Of a stretch of DNA of 64,000 nucleotides, positions 23,889-36,059 are shown piece by piece (position 1 is the stretch's first letter; every line of letters starts with the position of its first letter). The position numbers and the translations under genes are program-made. The notes beneath the pieces were generated by a model. That model did no database searches and was not told where the DNA came from. It saw nothing but the letters and a program-made list of their open reading frames with translations. Origin of the DNA: Cricetomys ansorgei (lineage: Eukaryota > Chordata > Mammalia > Rodentia > Nesomyidae); NCBI GenBank assembly GCA_026225945.1, contig JAMJFZ010000239.1, positions 28,173,501-28,237,500 of the forward strand, given 5' to 3'.

Positions 23889-26039
23889 AAACAAATGAAG
23901 AGAGAAAGCAGGCAGCCATTTGGTGGGCTAGTAAGAAGCGCTAATGAAGAATTCAGGTAGAAATGGTAAAGCTGATGATACAACACTGAAGCCTAGAAAC
24001 AACAGTATATACGGAAAGAGGACTGGTTTTTTGTTTTGTTGTGGGGGGAGTTATGGGAATCATACAAAAGTTTCAAATGTTATGTAAACTGTGAAAGGGA
24101 GATGAATTACTTATTCCTTTTAAATATCAACTGACACTATAAGAGGCAAGTTGTGTGAGAAATAGCCATTTTAATCAGTGGAAAGTAATCGGCCAATCTG
24201 CTAAAGTGATAAGCAGAAAAGAAAATGTTTCAATATTCTATCATCAATGTCAATAAAACAATTAAGTGCATTGCCATGACTCATAGCTGAAGAATGAATT
24301 TATCATGGAAATAGCCTCTTTTTTTAATGTAAAGTGTTACTTTCCTCTCTTCTGGAAAAATTAGTTAAATAGAAATGCATATTTTCACAGCAGCTAAAGT
24401 AAGTGCCACAACCTCCAAATAGAATGCAATTATCTGATTGAAGCCATCTACTTAAAGAGGAAAGACATAATCACTTACGTGCAGCCATCTACACTACCAG
24501 CCTTGGCACAAGGTGTAAAGATTAAATGTGTCTCCGTATGTACGTATGAGTGGGCATGTGAGAAGTAGAGACAGAGACTTAAACAGTGCTAGGTGTGGAC
24601 TCTGTATCATTATTCATAGGTACACACAATTTTCAGAGTGTGTCATATTGATATTATATTTATAATATTTATAATTTTGGATGAATGGGTAAAAAATGTA
24701 GTGCTTAGAAAATAATATAAAAATTAAACAAATGTATTCAATACTAAATTTAAATCTTGCCAATATGTATTCTAGAAAATTAGCTACTGAATATAAAGAG
24801 CTGACTTCCAAAAGGAGTACTTTAGGGAGAAAACCCACAGCATGAGAAATACACTGGGCTTGCACTCATTTTGTATCACAATAGCCTATTTTGTATGTGC
24901 ATCGTGTTTTTGCAATGTCCTATATCCAAATTTCTGAGCCTTGTTTTACTTATTAGTAGTGCGATGTGTTTGAAAACAAGAAAAATAATAGATACCTGTT
25001 TTAGTAACAATTCTATAATACAGCCATCTAGCCATCTTCTAAAATCAATTATGAAATATTTTTAGCCAACATAAAAATAATAAAGAATGAAAACCACTCA
25101 TATTAATTTTTCATTAGTAAGACTCAATGTGCACTACTGTAATTAGAAACGTTTTTACCAAAATAGCATGTTAACTATATTACAATGAAATTAGCTAAAG
25201 TGTTTGACTAAGGCAGTTTTTAAAATTTTTTTTCACAGTTCATCATGAGCCTCTAACTTAAGTATCACAAAATGAAAATTTTTGTGACATGTTAAAAATC
25301 ATGATACTTTGAGAGGGACTTTTTTGGTAATTAAAACACACTTGTGATGTCTAATTTTTACTGGGAGTGGTATGAGTATGTGTGATCAACATTAAAAGAT
25401 ATTTATCCTTTTCTACTTAGAACAGAGTCCTTTTGTACTTAGAACAGAGTCCTTTTGATCGATTTCCTTGGCTTCTTTCTGCCCTACAACTCTTAGCATA
25501 CCCTGATTTTCCAGCACTCAGGTGAAAATTAGGCACAAACATGAAAAGAACAAAAACCTCACAGCTATCACTTCATGTTAATTAAAACACTTAGTTAAGG
25601 AAGCACTCCTGTGATCTGATGGACAGAACACCTGAGGCATTCAAAATTGTATATGAAGCATAGAAGATTGATCCCACACACCCAAACATGTAAGCTATAG
25701 ATGTTGCCATAGATTAGAGCAATGAAATTTTCTTCTAGCATATATATATTAACCATATGGAATACATTTTCATTACCTCAACGTTTTAAACATATTTCTT
25801 GAACAAATAGGAGTTTGATATGGAGATGTAAAAATGCCCAATGTATGTTTTCTTTTCTGAGTACTAGAAGAGCTCCAAGCAATAATTTAGGGACTTAATA
25901 CTGAACGGTGTAGTTAAAATTAAAATCAGAATTGTGGAATCACAAATATTAATATATTTCTTTCTACAAATCTTATTATATTGGCAAAAATACCATTCAT
26001 AATTTTTTTTCACTCTAGTATTCATTCATTCTCTCTTTG
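23889..26039. other. Unique noncoding stretch
   Basis: No gene or nameable repeat is seen. It includes a perfect 22-base tandem duplication at 25414-25457. The composition is strongly AT-rich around 24620-25320. Confidence 0.55.
25414..25457 (+). repeat. Perfect tandem duplication, 2 x 22 bases
   Basis: The unit beginning 'tacttagaacagagtcc' and ending 'ttttg' occurs twice back to back with no mismatch. A perfect duplicate in otherwise old sequence implies a recent replication or repair event, or a small polymorphism. Confidence 0.97.
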
Positions 26040-26350
26040 ACTTGTTTGAGTGTGTGCACATGTGTTCATGTGGATGTGTATACATGTGTGAGTGCTTATA
26101 GTAGCTGGAAGCTGACATTGTGTGTATTTCTAAATCACTGTCTGCTTTATATTTAGAGACAGGGTCTGTAACTGATCATGTAGCTTGCTGATTCAGCTAG
26201 AATGGCTGACCAGTGAACTGAAGGTCATCTCTTCAACCTAGCACTGGGGTTATACATATACACTGTTGTGTCCAGCTTTTATGTAAGTGCTGGGAATCTG
26301 AACAAACTTATGTCGGTACATCAAACATTTACCTATAAACCTAGTCCCTA
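26040..26350 (-). repeat. B4A/RSINE-type composite SINE, reverse
   Basis: The plus strand runs from a 'tgtgtgcacatgtgttcatg' stretch to 'agctggaagctgacattgtg' and 'gagacagggtctgtaactga', then 'gattcagctagaatggctga', 'gcactggggttatacatata' and 'tgtgtccagctttt'. This is the antisense order of the fused tRNA-like plus B1-like rodent SINE (B4A/RSINE1 class). The terminal tRNA-like part is badly degraded. Confidence 0.75.
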
Positions 26351-26381
26351 TCCCACCCTTGATATTTTAGTTTGTATAGTT

Positions 26382-26518
26382 TAGAAATTTTGTTTTATTT
26401 TATACGGTGTTTCCATGTATAACCCTGCCTGGTCTAGAACTCACTATGTAAATAAACCAGGCTAAACTTGAATCGATAGGAAATTCACTTGTCTCTGTCT
26501 CTGGAGGATAGGAAATCC
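26382..26518 (-). repeat. B1 SINE, diverged, reverse
   Basis: Recognisable antisense B1 segments are 'ttttatacggtgtttccatg', 'ctggtctagaactcactatg' and 'ttcacttgtctctgtctctg'. The 5' end of B1 is missing on the right. It sits between two other antisense repeats. Confidence 0.75.
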
Positions 26519-26524
26519 AAGCAT

Positions 26525-26925
26525 CTTAGTAAGGGTTACTACTGTTGTGTAAAAACACCTTGACCAAAAGCAACTTGGGAAGGAAAGGATGCATCTCACA
26601 CAGTTCCAAATAGTAGTCCATCATCAAAATAATGGGGGTGTCTGCAAACACCAGTGAGGGTAGAAACTCACTCAAGGCAGGGACTAGAGGCAGGAGATGA
26701 TGGGGGATTGCTGCTTTCTATCTTGCTCTTAATTGCTTGCTCAGCCTGATTTCTTATAGATCCCAAGACTACCAGTCCAATGATGGCACCGCCCACAATG
26801 TTCTGGGCCCTCACTCATTAATCACTAATTGAGAAAATGATTTATAGGCTTGGGTACAGTCAGATCTTATAGATAAAATTTCTCAATTGAGGCTCCCTCC
26901 TCTCTGATGTCTATGTAAGTATGTA
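26525..26925 (-). mobile_element. LTR-like rodent repeat, near full length, reverse
   Basis: The best preserved of the three copies. Landmarks are 'aacaccttgaccaaaagcaa', 'ttgggaaggaaaggatgca', 'tagtagtccatcatcaaaat', 'ctcactcaaggcagggacta', 'gatggcaccgcccacaatgt', 'gggccctcactcattaatca' and 'tctcaattgaggctccctcc'. Orientation is inferred from the AATAAA-bearing end seen in the sense copy at 23565-23888. No internal retroviral genes are present. Confidence 0.7.
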
Positions 26926-29869
26926 GATACCTTGGGGCCAAAAATGAGTCAAAGACCCTGGAAGTGAAGCTATAGGAAGTCAGATATCGATGATGAGAAC
27001 TGAGCTTTGGTCCTATGCAAGTACACGTATTTTAACTGCTAAGCCATCTTCATAGTTCCATTTACATCTTGAACAGGCAGATTTTAAAAGTATTGTTTTA
27101 CTGTAAATAGTATTTTCTTTGTTTGAATTATTTATTCATTTAATATAGACTTTATTAAATATATAACTTAAAAATATTTTCTTTCAGGTTATAGATTGTT
27201 TCAGACTGTATTATTTTCTTTCTATGAATGAACATTTTAGTTGATATAATCCATTTATCAACCTATTGCTTTTTTAGTCTATGTTTCAGAGAATCATATT
27301 CTAAATATTTCCTCCAGAATTATATCTAAATGCATGCTCTTTGTGCACAAATATATGTATTTGTGATATATCCAGAGTTTAAGGTTTTACCTTCAAGTCT
27401 TTGTTCCATTTTGTATTATTTTCACATACAGTGAGAGTTAGAACTTTAGTCGCTCTCTTTGCAGTGAATGCATACAGATATCCAGTTTACAGTATAAAAT
27501 TATTTAATTTACATAAATATGTGGAACCATTGTATATTGGGTTAAAAGAAAAAAAATCAGGTACAGAAAGGCAAATACAGAATATTATCCCTTATTTTTT
27601 CAAGTGTTGGATTCGCAGCAGGAGAGTAGAACAGTCAATTAATGGAGCCTTAGAAGAACTAGGACACAATCCAATAGAGTAAAATGGCTGGAATGTCTGT
27701 TAGTGAAGGATATTTTTCAAAATAATGCATATGTCAGTAGTTTTCTATTGAGTAGTTTGCAAAACAAAACCATCTACTAGAGACAGTCATCTAGTGAGAA
27801 TTACTGTTACATCCCCAAAGACTTATGGGGTCAGCGATATTATGCCTGACGCACTGTTTAAAACTAGAGGGAAAAGGTCTACTTATTTACTTAAAAACAG
27901 AAATCTCTGCTTTCTTCCATGAAATTTGGATCTTTTGGAGAAGCCTAGAAAGTAAAAGAAATTAGGTGACATCTATGTCAATCTATTTCTATATATGTAT
28001 AATAAAACATACCAATACATACTGAAGAGGAAAGGAGATGAAATTAATTGTGATGTTGTCCTAGACCAAATGTTTCTGCCTAATTTTTCTTTGCTGAAGC
28101 TCAGGCCTCCATTGTAATAGTATTAACATTGAGAAATTTGAGAGGACTGTCGGTTGGGATGAGTTCATGGGGATAAAGTTGCCAACCAGATGATTATTGT
28201 TCTAGTATGAAGAGATAAAAGGAATGTATTTGTCTTCAACATAACCAAAACAAGAAATAAAACCACGCTATTCCATCAACGTAACCGTAATTAATTAACA
28301 CTGCTCAATGGTAACTCTCAATTTTAATTGCTTCAAATCTCCAATAAAAGCATGTAGACTAACAGATTGAAATGAAAAACAGAATCCATCTTTCTGATAC
28401 ATCCAAGAAACATGACTCACCTTCACGCATTCGGTTCTTCATACACTTACTGAAAATTGTGCACAGATCTATTAAGGTACTACTTGTCCTGTTCGCCAAT
28501 ATACTGAGCCATTTGACACAGCATAGTCAGAACCTGAAAGCTTCCCAATAACTTATACATTAAAACAAGATTTCAAGATATTTCATTTCATAAATAATTT
28601 AAAGGTTAAGAAAATTGTTTTACCATATTTATTGGTATATGAACAATAAAAATACTTAAATATTTTCATGTTTAAGGCCTTCCTTTTATTTTTAAAATTA
28701 AAGCTTTTCCTTTTACCTATTAAATTACACAAATGTAGTTTAATTATTCCATTAATTGCTAGGCAATTTAGCACAGACTAAGGAAATACACAAAAATTGA
28801 TAACAAGAAGAAACACAAAATGGCAATTATTAATTAAAGATATTGATCTAGATTAAAATGTGTCTGTGTGTATACGAATATATCTGTGGCAAGCAGTATA
28901 ATCAGACAATGAGAATTTGGCAAGTAAAAATAGCTTATGATTCCTTTATAGATAAAGTCAATTTTTCTTAAAATAAAGTTAATATTTGATAGGAACTAAT
29001 AATAATTCTTATCATAGTATATATATATATATACAGTATATGTATACATTCTCCCAAATATAGAATTATCTCACAAAACAGAAAATATTCTAATTTTACC
29101 ATTATTTCCTATATTTATGTATGATTCAAATCATTATAAACTGTAGCTCCTTCATTTGTCAGATGTTTCCTTAATAATTCTTATTTTATAGTAAAGCATT
29201 CAAGTAATTATATATAATACTTATTACAAAACATTTTTCGCATCTATTTGCAACTAGATTATCAGATTTTTAAAAACAAAAGAATAATATTGAAATATTA
29301 ATGTTATCCATAATCTTTTCCGACCCTCCTTTCCCTCTTCCCTTTGTAGATTTCTTGGAAAGGTAATTCAAAAAACTCAAATGTGGCTCTCTACCAAAAA
29401 TCTATTGCTGTGCATTTATTAGTAATATTCCTCCTGAGGCCAAAACATTGTTTTTACAAAGAATATTGCAAATGCAATGTAATAGGAAACACACTGTGTA
29501 TAATGTCTTACACATGAGTGACTTGGTGCCATTACCAAAACATTGGATTTGTGTGTGCACATCTAAATTGCCATGAAAAAATGACAACTTAGCAGTTTGT
29601 GGACATGTACAATGTATTTTGTTTGCGAACATTTATCAATTGCTAGTGTTAATTATTCTCTTTAAAATGTCAAATTCATTTTTAGAACTATGAAACAACT
29701 CATGAATTAGAATAAAACTCATGAATAATATAGTTTACCAAAGCCAAAAGTATAAAACAATCAACATTAGTACATATATAATTGCTGGTGTTTATTCTTA
29801 ATTGGCATAAGACCATTTTCATGAAAATCATGCCAATTTTCTTTTTTCTTCTTTCACACAACTTATACA
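26926..29869. other. Unique noncoding stretch, 2.9 kb
   Basis: No gene or repeat that I can name. A (TA)n run lies at about 29018-29035. A short tandem 'acaacttat' duplication lies at about 29859-29876. Very AT-rich. Confidence 0.5.
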
Positions 29870-29992
29870 ACTTATACAATACATTCTTACTCTCCTCCTC
29901 CCCTCCTTCCAACCCCCAGCTCCTCCATCTGCCCTCTCCCCCAGATCTCCCCCCTACAAATATCCCTACCCCTGCTTCTCCACAGAAAAAAA
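29870..29992 (-). repeat. C/T-rich L1 3' UTR-like fragment, antisense
   Basis: 'acaatacattcttactctcc' followed by a long pyrimidine-rich run ('ccctccttccaacccccagc', 'ctctcccccagatctccccc') and 'cttctccacag' resembles the antisense G/A-rich end of rodent L1 3' UTRs, as at 15040-15130. It is short and low in complexity, so the call is tentative. Confidence 0.4.
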
Positions 29993-30067
29993 TTGTTTCC
30001 TTATTTTGTCTATTGGTTCAAAGAATAACATTTTGGTTCTATCGATTTTCTTTATTTGTTTTATCTG

Positions 30068-30069
<2 letters not shown>

Positions 30070-30103
<34 letters not shown>
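30070..30103 (+). repeat. (CA)n microsatellite
   Basis: About 16 perfect CA units. The histidine-threonine end of a plus-strand open frame at 29782-30114 is this repeat. Confidence 0.95.
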
Positions 30104-30104
<1 letters not shown>

Positions 30105-30289
30105 TATATATTGACTTTATATTTCACAATTAACTGAACTATGGTGTTAAATGAATAGTAAAATGAACAGAACAAAGTGTTTCAAATGTATAAGAAAAAG
30201 CATAAAATAGATATATCCTATGTCTATGAGTCAAAATAAAAATACTGTTAAAATGCTAAGAACATATATAACATATATGCATGTTATGA

Positions 30290-30412
30290 CACTTAATGAG
30301 AAAAGAGGCAGTAAATTGAAATAGAGCATTGAAGAAATACAATCATTTGGAAGTGGGAAAATGGAGGGATATATAATGTAATTATATAATGTTTTCAAAA
30401 ACAGAAAAAAAT
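30290..30412 (+). repeat. L1 3' terminal segment, sense
   Basis: 'acttaatgagaaaagaggca', 'gtgggaaaatggagggatat' and 'aatgtaattatataatgttt' followed by an A-rich run match the extreme 3' end of rodent L1 (…aaagaggcc…ggaggga…gtaattatat..aaaa). Only the tail is present. Confidence 0.65.
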
Positions 30413-30477
30413 TAAATCAATGGTAACTATATGTATATAATATATATAATATAATACACATCTATAATATTTGTTGT

Positions 30478-30645
30478 AAAAAGAGGCTGTGGGTTTTTCA
30501 GGGACTACATGGGAAACCTTGGAGACACTGGTGGGGGGGGAATGGGTGGAGTTAGAAGCAGATAAGGAAAGAGGAAAATGATGTAATTATATTTTAGCTA
30601 TTTTTTTAGATCAATATTTTAATCTAAAATGGAAAACTAATTATT
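30478..30645 (+). repeat. Second L1 3' terminal segment, sense
   Basis: The same layout recurs about 190 bases after the previous tail: 'aaaaagaggctgtgggtttt', a G-run (about 30533-30541), 'aggaaagaggaaaatgatgt' and 'aattatattttagc'. It is a separate 3' end in the same orientation. An AT-rich spacer lies between the two. Confidence 0.6.
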
Positions 30646-30660
30646 TTTTTTAAAAAATCA

Positions 30661-31584
30661 CTGTAGTCATATGTGTTTATCTTTAGTAACTGATGTCATG
30701 ATGAGGCCTTTTGCTGAAATATAGGTGGGAAGAACGGAGCGAAAACCATGACATTTTGGTCATGTTAAGCTTGGGGTTCTTGCTAAATATCACATTGGAA
30801 AAACACTGGCTGTTTCCTGGTTCTAAGCTCTAGGGAGAAGCCGTGCAAATGTGAGAATTACCAGATGAACGTGAGGCGGTTTGTCTGGAGGTAGCAAAAC
30901 GCCCAAGTAAATAGAGTGTTCTGAAAATTAAGCAGAGGAGGTTTGGGGAAAAGAGGTGTTCAAGCTTATTAATTGCTGCTGCTGAGAATGAAATATATCC
31001 CAAGTCTGAAACACTGGCAAGCTTGGCAAGATGGAGGTTGTTGTTGGCACGAATGAGAAGTGTCATTTCCAAGGCTGAGAGGAGAGTGTGAAGCAAAATC
31101 AAGAGAATTTCAGCTTAAGCCATACATTGAGAGGTATCAACATGCCTATTAAGAAAGGAAGTTACCGTGTCTTTCCTCTCCTGAAGCTTTTGCTCTGTGA
31201 CTATCAAATCAAGTGGCTGTCTTAGTAATAAATCCACCCCCTGCTTTCTGTTACCCTCTGTACACTGTGGAATGCTGTTACTGTCCAAAAGCAATTTGAG
31301 TTAAACAAAGCAGATTTTCAGTGTCTTAATAACACTATCTCTTTTACTGTGTCTACCTTCTATCCTCCTCATCTACCTACCATCTCCCTATTTCTCTATT
31401 TAATTTTCTTCTTCTTTGTTCTTTAAAGACCAATTAGATCATAAATGAGTCAAATATGACCTTAGTGAAATTATGCTTCTTTAGTCCCTAAATTACTAAA
31501 ACTCAATATGTAGACTTCAACAAAATTATGAATGTTTTTTCTAGTAATCAATCTTAGTTAATTAATTAACTTCTTTATTTTTTT
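30661..31584. other. Unique noncoding stretch
   Basis: No gene or repeat is recognised. About 30690-31110 is less AT-rich, has a few retained CpGs ('gaacggagcgaaaacc', 'gtgaggcgg') and a homeodomain-like 'ttattaattgc'. It may be a conserved noncoding element. Confidence 0.45.
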
Positions 31585-31745
31585 ATGTAGGGGCACGAAA
31601 AAAAACACCATGGCACACATGGAGAAGTCAGATAACAACTTTCAGTCAATTGTCTCCTTCTACAGTGTGGGTCCTAGGGTTAGAACCCAGTTTCTCAAGT
31701 TTGCTGGGGAGTGAATTTATCCACCAAGCTATTGTGCTGCTCTCC
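31585..31745 (-). repeat. B3-type SINE, reverse
   Basis: 'tcagataacaactttcagtc', 'gtctccttctacagtgtggg', 'tcctagggttagaacccagt' and 'ccaccaagctattgtgctgc' follow the antisense order of B3 (B2-related, tRNA-derived). The left side starts with a T-rich reversed tail. Confidence 0.75.
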
Positions 31746-32058
31746 TTCCTCTTTTCTCTAAGCTCCATCAATTTCTGTATCACATATTTTGATGTTGTTA
31801 AATGCATATATGTTTAGATTGCTATTTATTCTTATAGAGCTGATATATCAGTAAATTTATGAAGACTCTGTTTCAGATAACTTTTTGTTATAAATACGGC
31901 TACTCCACTTGTTAAGATGAATTAATATTAATATTATTGATTTGATGTTCATTTGTTTTAGAATTATTCTCTGGATTTAGAGTCCTAAAAAAAACCATAG
32001 GTCAAGCTTTTATGTTTAAAGCTACTGTTTTTAAATATTTCTTTGTAAACATTTTTTT
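31746..32058. other. Unique noncoding stretch
   Basis: Nothing is recognised. The sequence is AT-rich and ends in a T-run at about 32051-32060. Confidence 0.5.
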
Positions 32059-32059
32059 T

Positions 32060-32175
32060 TAATTTTATTTTGTTATTGAAGAGAGTCTGGTGTGTATTCT
32101 AGGCTTCCTTTGTTCTCACTATGGCCCAACCTGGCTTCCACCATTCCCTCCCACGTGCTAAAATTAGAGTTGAGG
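32060..32175 (-). repeat. Old B1/PB1-like SINE, reverse
   Basis: A T-rich start is followed by 'gaagagagtctggtgtgtat', 'ctcactatggcccaacctgg' and 'ctcccacgtgctaaaattag', a degraded antisense 7SL-derived monomer. Identity is low, so the family is tentative. Confidence 0.5.
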
Positions 32176-32654
32176 CTACTAGATTAGTTGTGCTTGCATT
32201 AAAAGTCCAATTTATTAATTTGTTTAGGCTATTTTTCACTTACTCCTATTTAATCAGTGCATTTAAATCATTTAAATTTAGAGATGTCATTGACAGGTTA
32301 CTTTGACAGCTGATTTTTTGGACATGCTGGAACTTTGTTTCCTGTTTGAACTGATCTTCTGTATCTTCTTTTATCCCCTCTCTTGGCACAGTAAGTATTT
32401 GGTGCTAAGTTAAGGTATCATTTTAAACTTCTCAGAACATGTGCATATTTAAGGTAATGGCTCATTTAAGATGAATTAAAAGGAAAAAAGATATTTCAGA
32501 ATTATTTTCCAATATTAAAAAAAATAGAAGAACTGAAAACTGATCCAGGGGCATCACATAAGCTAAAAGAGGACTATACCAATGAACATTTGTTTCAATT
32601 TCCCTACAAGATATTGCTAATTGTCTTTGGCTGACTTTGAACATTTTCTCTAAC

Positions 32655-33010
32655 ACAAGACCTCTGAGTTGTTGGGATTTAAGACAAGTACTATCAGGCC
32701 TAGCCACAAAATTTCAATATATTCTCCTTGTTTTACTAATGGGAAGTCTGTTTTAATAATAATTTCTTGTAATTTAACTTATATGTGTACTTTACGTGTA
32801 AACACAGACATGAAGGGATACACCAAGGTTCCTTATAGAGGTCTGAAGACAACTTTCAAGAGTGGGTTCCCCCTTTCCATCCTGTTGAATTGGGGTATCT
32901 CTTGATTCTGCCTCTTTATTCCAGGTGGCTAGTCAATGAAAAATTTGAAATTCTCCTGAATCTACCTGCTGTCTAGCCTAGGAATGTGAGTTAGTAACAC
33001 AGATGCACAC
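32655..33010 (-). repeat. Degraded SINE fragments, reverse
   Basis: About 32660-32712 ('gttgttgggatttaagacaa' then 'ctatcaggcctagcc') looks like the antisense 5' end of a B1-like element. About 32815-33010 ('tctgaagacaactttcaaga', 'ctgctgtctagcctaggaat') looks like an antisense B3/B4-class element. Both are highly diverged, and the stretch between them is unassigned. Confidence 0.4.
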
Positions 33011-33086
33011 TACCACATGAGGATATTTTTTCATGTGTATAGTGTATTTTACTTTTCCACTCTAAAATTTTTTTAATTAAAAAAAC

Positions 33087-33236
33087 TTGCCAGGCAATGG
33101 TGGCTCATGCCTTTAATCCCAGCACTCTGTGGGCAGAGGCAAGCAGATCTCTGTGAGTTCTAGGCCAGTCTCCTGTATAGAGTGAGTTCCAGAACAGAGT
33201 TACAACAGAGAAAACTTATCTCAGAAAAAAAGTCAT
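33087..33236 (+). repeat. B1 SINE, full length, sense
   Basis: It starts 'gccaggcaatggtggctcat', continues 'gcctttaatcccagcactct', 'gatctctgtgagttctaggc', 'gagtgagttccagaacagag', and ends 'cttatctcagaaaaaaag'. One of the better preserved B1 copies here. B-box and A-box positions are retained, but activity cannot be judged. Confidence 0.93.
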
Positions 33237-33505
33237 TAAGTCATTTTCCCTTCTTTCTTTCTTCCCTCTAGTCCATCCCAGCTACCCTGGAATCCATCTC
33301 ATTTCCCTCACACTCTCAAGATGACAGCTCCATTTTCTTTGATTAGAGTACCAGAAAACCTGCTATGAAATAGTTTCTCCTAGAAATAACTGCACAAACA
33401 TATCAGGGTTGTTCTGTGAATTGCTGCATCAAATCCATGTCATCAAGTCTGTTGGGAAACACTTTTATGAACAGAGCCATTTCTCCAAGTCCCCATGCTT
33501 GCATT

Positions 33506-33608
33506 TCTTTTTTCTTTTCTTTTCTTTCTATTTATTTCCCTTTCCTTTACTCTGCTTTTCTTTTTCTTTTATTATCTTTCTCTTTTCTTTGTCTTTCTTT
33601 CTTTTAAA
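33506..33608 (+). repeat. TTTC-rich polypyrimidine tract
   Basis: About 100 bases of T and C with few interruptions (tttctttt, ttccctttcc). The phenylalanine-rich open frames ending here are its translation. Confidence 0.9.
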
Positions 33609-35735
33609 ATTTTAATGGCTTGAGTTCACTCTTTTAAAGTTAGTGCCATTAACGCATTAATCAGAATGGTTACAAATTTCTTGGACTAAATTCTCAACAT
33701 ATGTGTGTCTTGTTATGAGATGTTCTTCTCTTACTGTTTTTTTTTTTTCTTTTGTTGGTAAGACTTGCAATTTTCTTTTCAGGACTCACGATAGATATTA
33801 TAAAGTGAAGGAAATTGCCTTTCCGTGTGAGGAATCGTATTTCTCCAACCAAGTTCTGGGTTGAGACTCATATCTTCTGTCTATGTATTATTGCCCTTCG
33901 TTTAGGGATTTTCCACTTACTAGTCCTTGACAACAATGCATAAATGTGAGCCTTATGTCAAACCAAAGATATGAACTGCCTGATATAAGAAGAAAATTTA
34001 AACATAAAATAATTGATGCCCCGTGGAAGCTGCATAACCAGAAGTGTCTGTGCATTTTTTAAAGAGCTAAATAAACTTGAAGTAAAATTATGTTTTATAG
34101 TATTAATCATCTTAGCTCTTCTTCATATAAACTCTGGATTTTTCTTGCTTACATTCTAGTCTCTCTTTACTAACATAAGAACCATATTGGGATCTCAGAA
34201 GCTGAGGGAATCAGTACACTGTACGACCAAATTAAATTTCAGGCTTTGGGGATCCTTTGCCCAAAGGATCAATGCCCATTTGAAGATACCAACCTTCAAA
34301 CATGTTTTTCTCATAGTATGGGACCTCCAAAGTTCTTTTGGAGATTTAATAAGAGAACTGAGAGTGTCATGGGAGCAAAAACCCCTGTGAGCCTGGGTAA
34401 GTCTCTGCTATAATGTCCTTAGAAAATGGGGACTTATTCCAAAGAATTTCCTGATGCTATTTAAGAATTTACACTATGCTGGATCCAAAAACGATCATTC
34501 TTGGATATTCACTGTAATAATCTTTTGAATTGAATACCATACCCCCACAAATATTGAAAATGTTCTGTTTACTGCAGCCCCCATGAGTTTTTTCCCAAGG
34601 ACTTATTTCAAAGTCTCTATCAAAATTATCATTGTATTGTTTTCAATTAATAACTCCACACTGTCTTCTGGACATGTACACCTCTCTAAAAGGCAGTTTT
34701 CTGAACTACTTCAGTTGTTTAAAAGATCCTTGGGAATCTACCATTATTTCTTGTTCAACGTTGTCAAGATTTGATGGCACAATGATATCAGCTCTCTTTA
34801 TATCTCATAACTAAATCTAGAAATCCTTGTTTGATATTTGAGCATTTATTTTGAGACATAAAATATTTATTTGGGATGGATGTTATTCAAAATTATCGAC
34901 ATTGGTTCCATTATTCCAACATTTTCACTATTTCCATATTCTATCTTTGAAAGATGGTTGATTCTTTACTAAGTACCTGGACAATTTACACATATCAGTA
35001 GCATAGAACAGTGCTGGTTTTCAGTCTGTCTTGTAGAGCTCAATGGACCATATTGTAAGTCTAAAAGCACAAATATGCTCAATGTCAGACTATTTTAAAT
35101 GGCAAAGAATTTCAGCTATTAGATATTAAGTAGGCAATGATGTCAAACTAACAGCCAGTGATGATACAGTGCTTCCCCAAGAGACACATCCTGGAATTTC
35201 CTGTCTCTTTGTCTAGTTTACAGCATCCCTTTAACTGCAAATTCTGGGTTTTAATTGACTGTGTGCCTGCATTTATTTATGATATCCATTCATTTGAGTT
35301 ATAAAGGCATAGCTGTTGCATAGTTTCTGAGGAATGTGCACATAAAATAAATGAAAACAAATGCTTTCATTAACACATCTGCTCTATAATACTTAGTTCA
35401 AATAATTCTGGTCTGACTTCCCACAGACTAGAAGCTTGGGGGGTTAATAGCAAAATAGAAAACATTCATCTTTTTCCTCAAAATCCAAAACTAAACAGGA
35501 GAACATTGGGAAGACATTTGAGTCACAGTAACGTGGATGCTAATTCCAAAGTGACCACTGTTCCATTGCCCCACAGGAATTTCAAAGTTCTCAAAGGCAT
35601 TTTTAAAAGACTGGGTTGTTTTAAGACAATAAAAGAAATCAAGACATTGCATTTCTAAGGGCAAATTATTTTGAATCACCAAAATAAAACAAAACAAGAA
35701 AATGTTGTTTTAATTCCCATTTAAGAAAAATATTA
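33609..35735. other. Unique noncoding stretch, 2.1 kb
   Basis: No gene and no clear repeat. A T-run lies at about 33739-33749. The local 'gggatcctttgcccaaaggatc' area at about 34249 is a short inverted repeat. Confidence 0.5.
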
Positions 35736-35965
35736 ATATTAAAATATTGAATTAAATTAAATTAAATTAAAAAATTAAAATATTAATATTCCGTGTGAAT
35801 TTCACTGTGTGTGTGTGTGTGTAGTCCTTTTCCTAGTTTGAATATTTATTGTAACATTGTAACATTTACAATAATATTTTGTAACATTTATATTACAAAA
35901 TATAAAAATTTTTTTTATTTTTATTTTATTCTATTTATGATAATATAAAAATATTATAATATTTA
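35736..35965. repeat. AT-rich low-complexity block
   Basis: TTAAA/TAATAT words, a short GT run at about 35806-35822, and repeated 'tgtaacatt' units at about 35851-35890 that pair with nearby 'aatgtt'/'attaca' sequence. The composition approaches pure A/T. Confidence 0.85.
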
Positions 35966-36059
35966 TTCCCAAGCCCGGAAACCTGAGTAGTGGATTAAGC
36001 AAAAGAGAATGCCTGTCAATTCTAGTCTGTTGTAACCACAATGCAGAACTTCATCAAAG

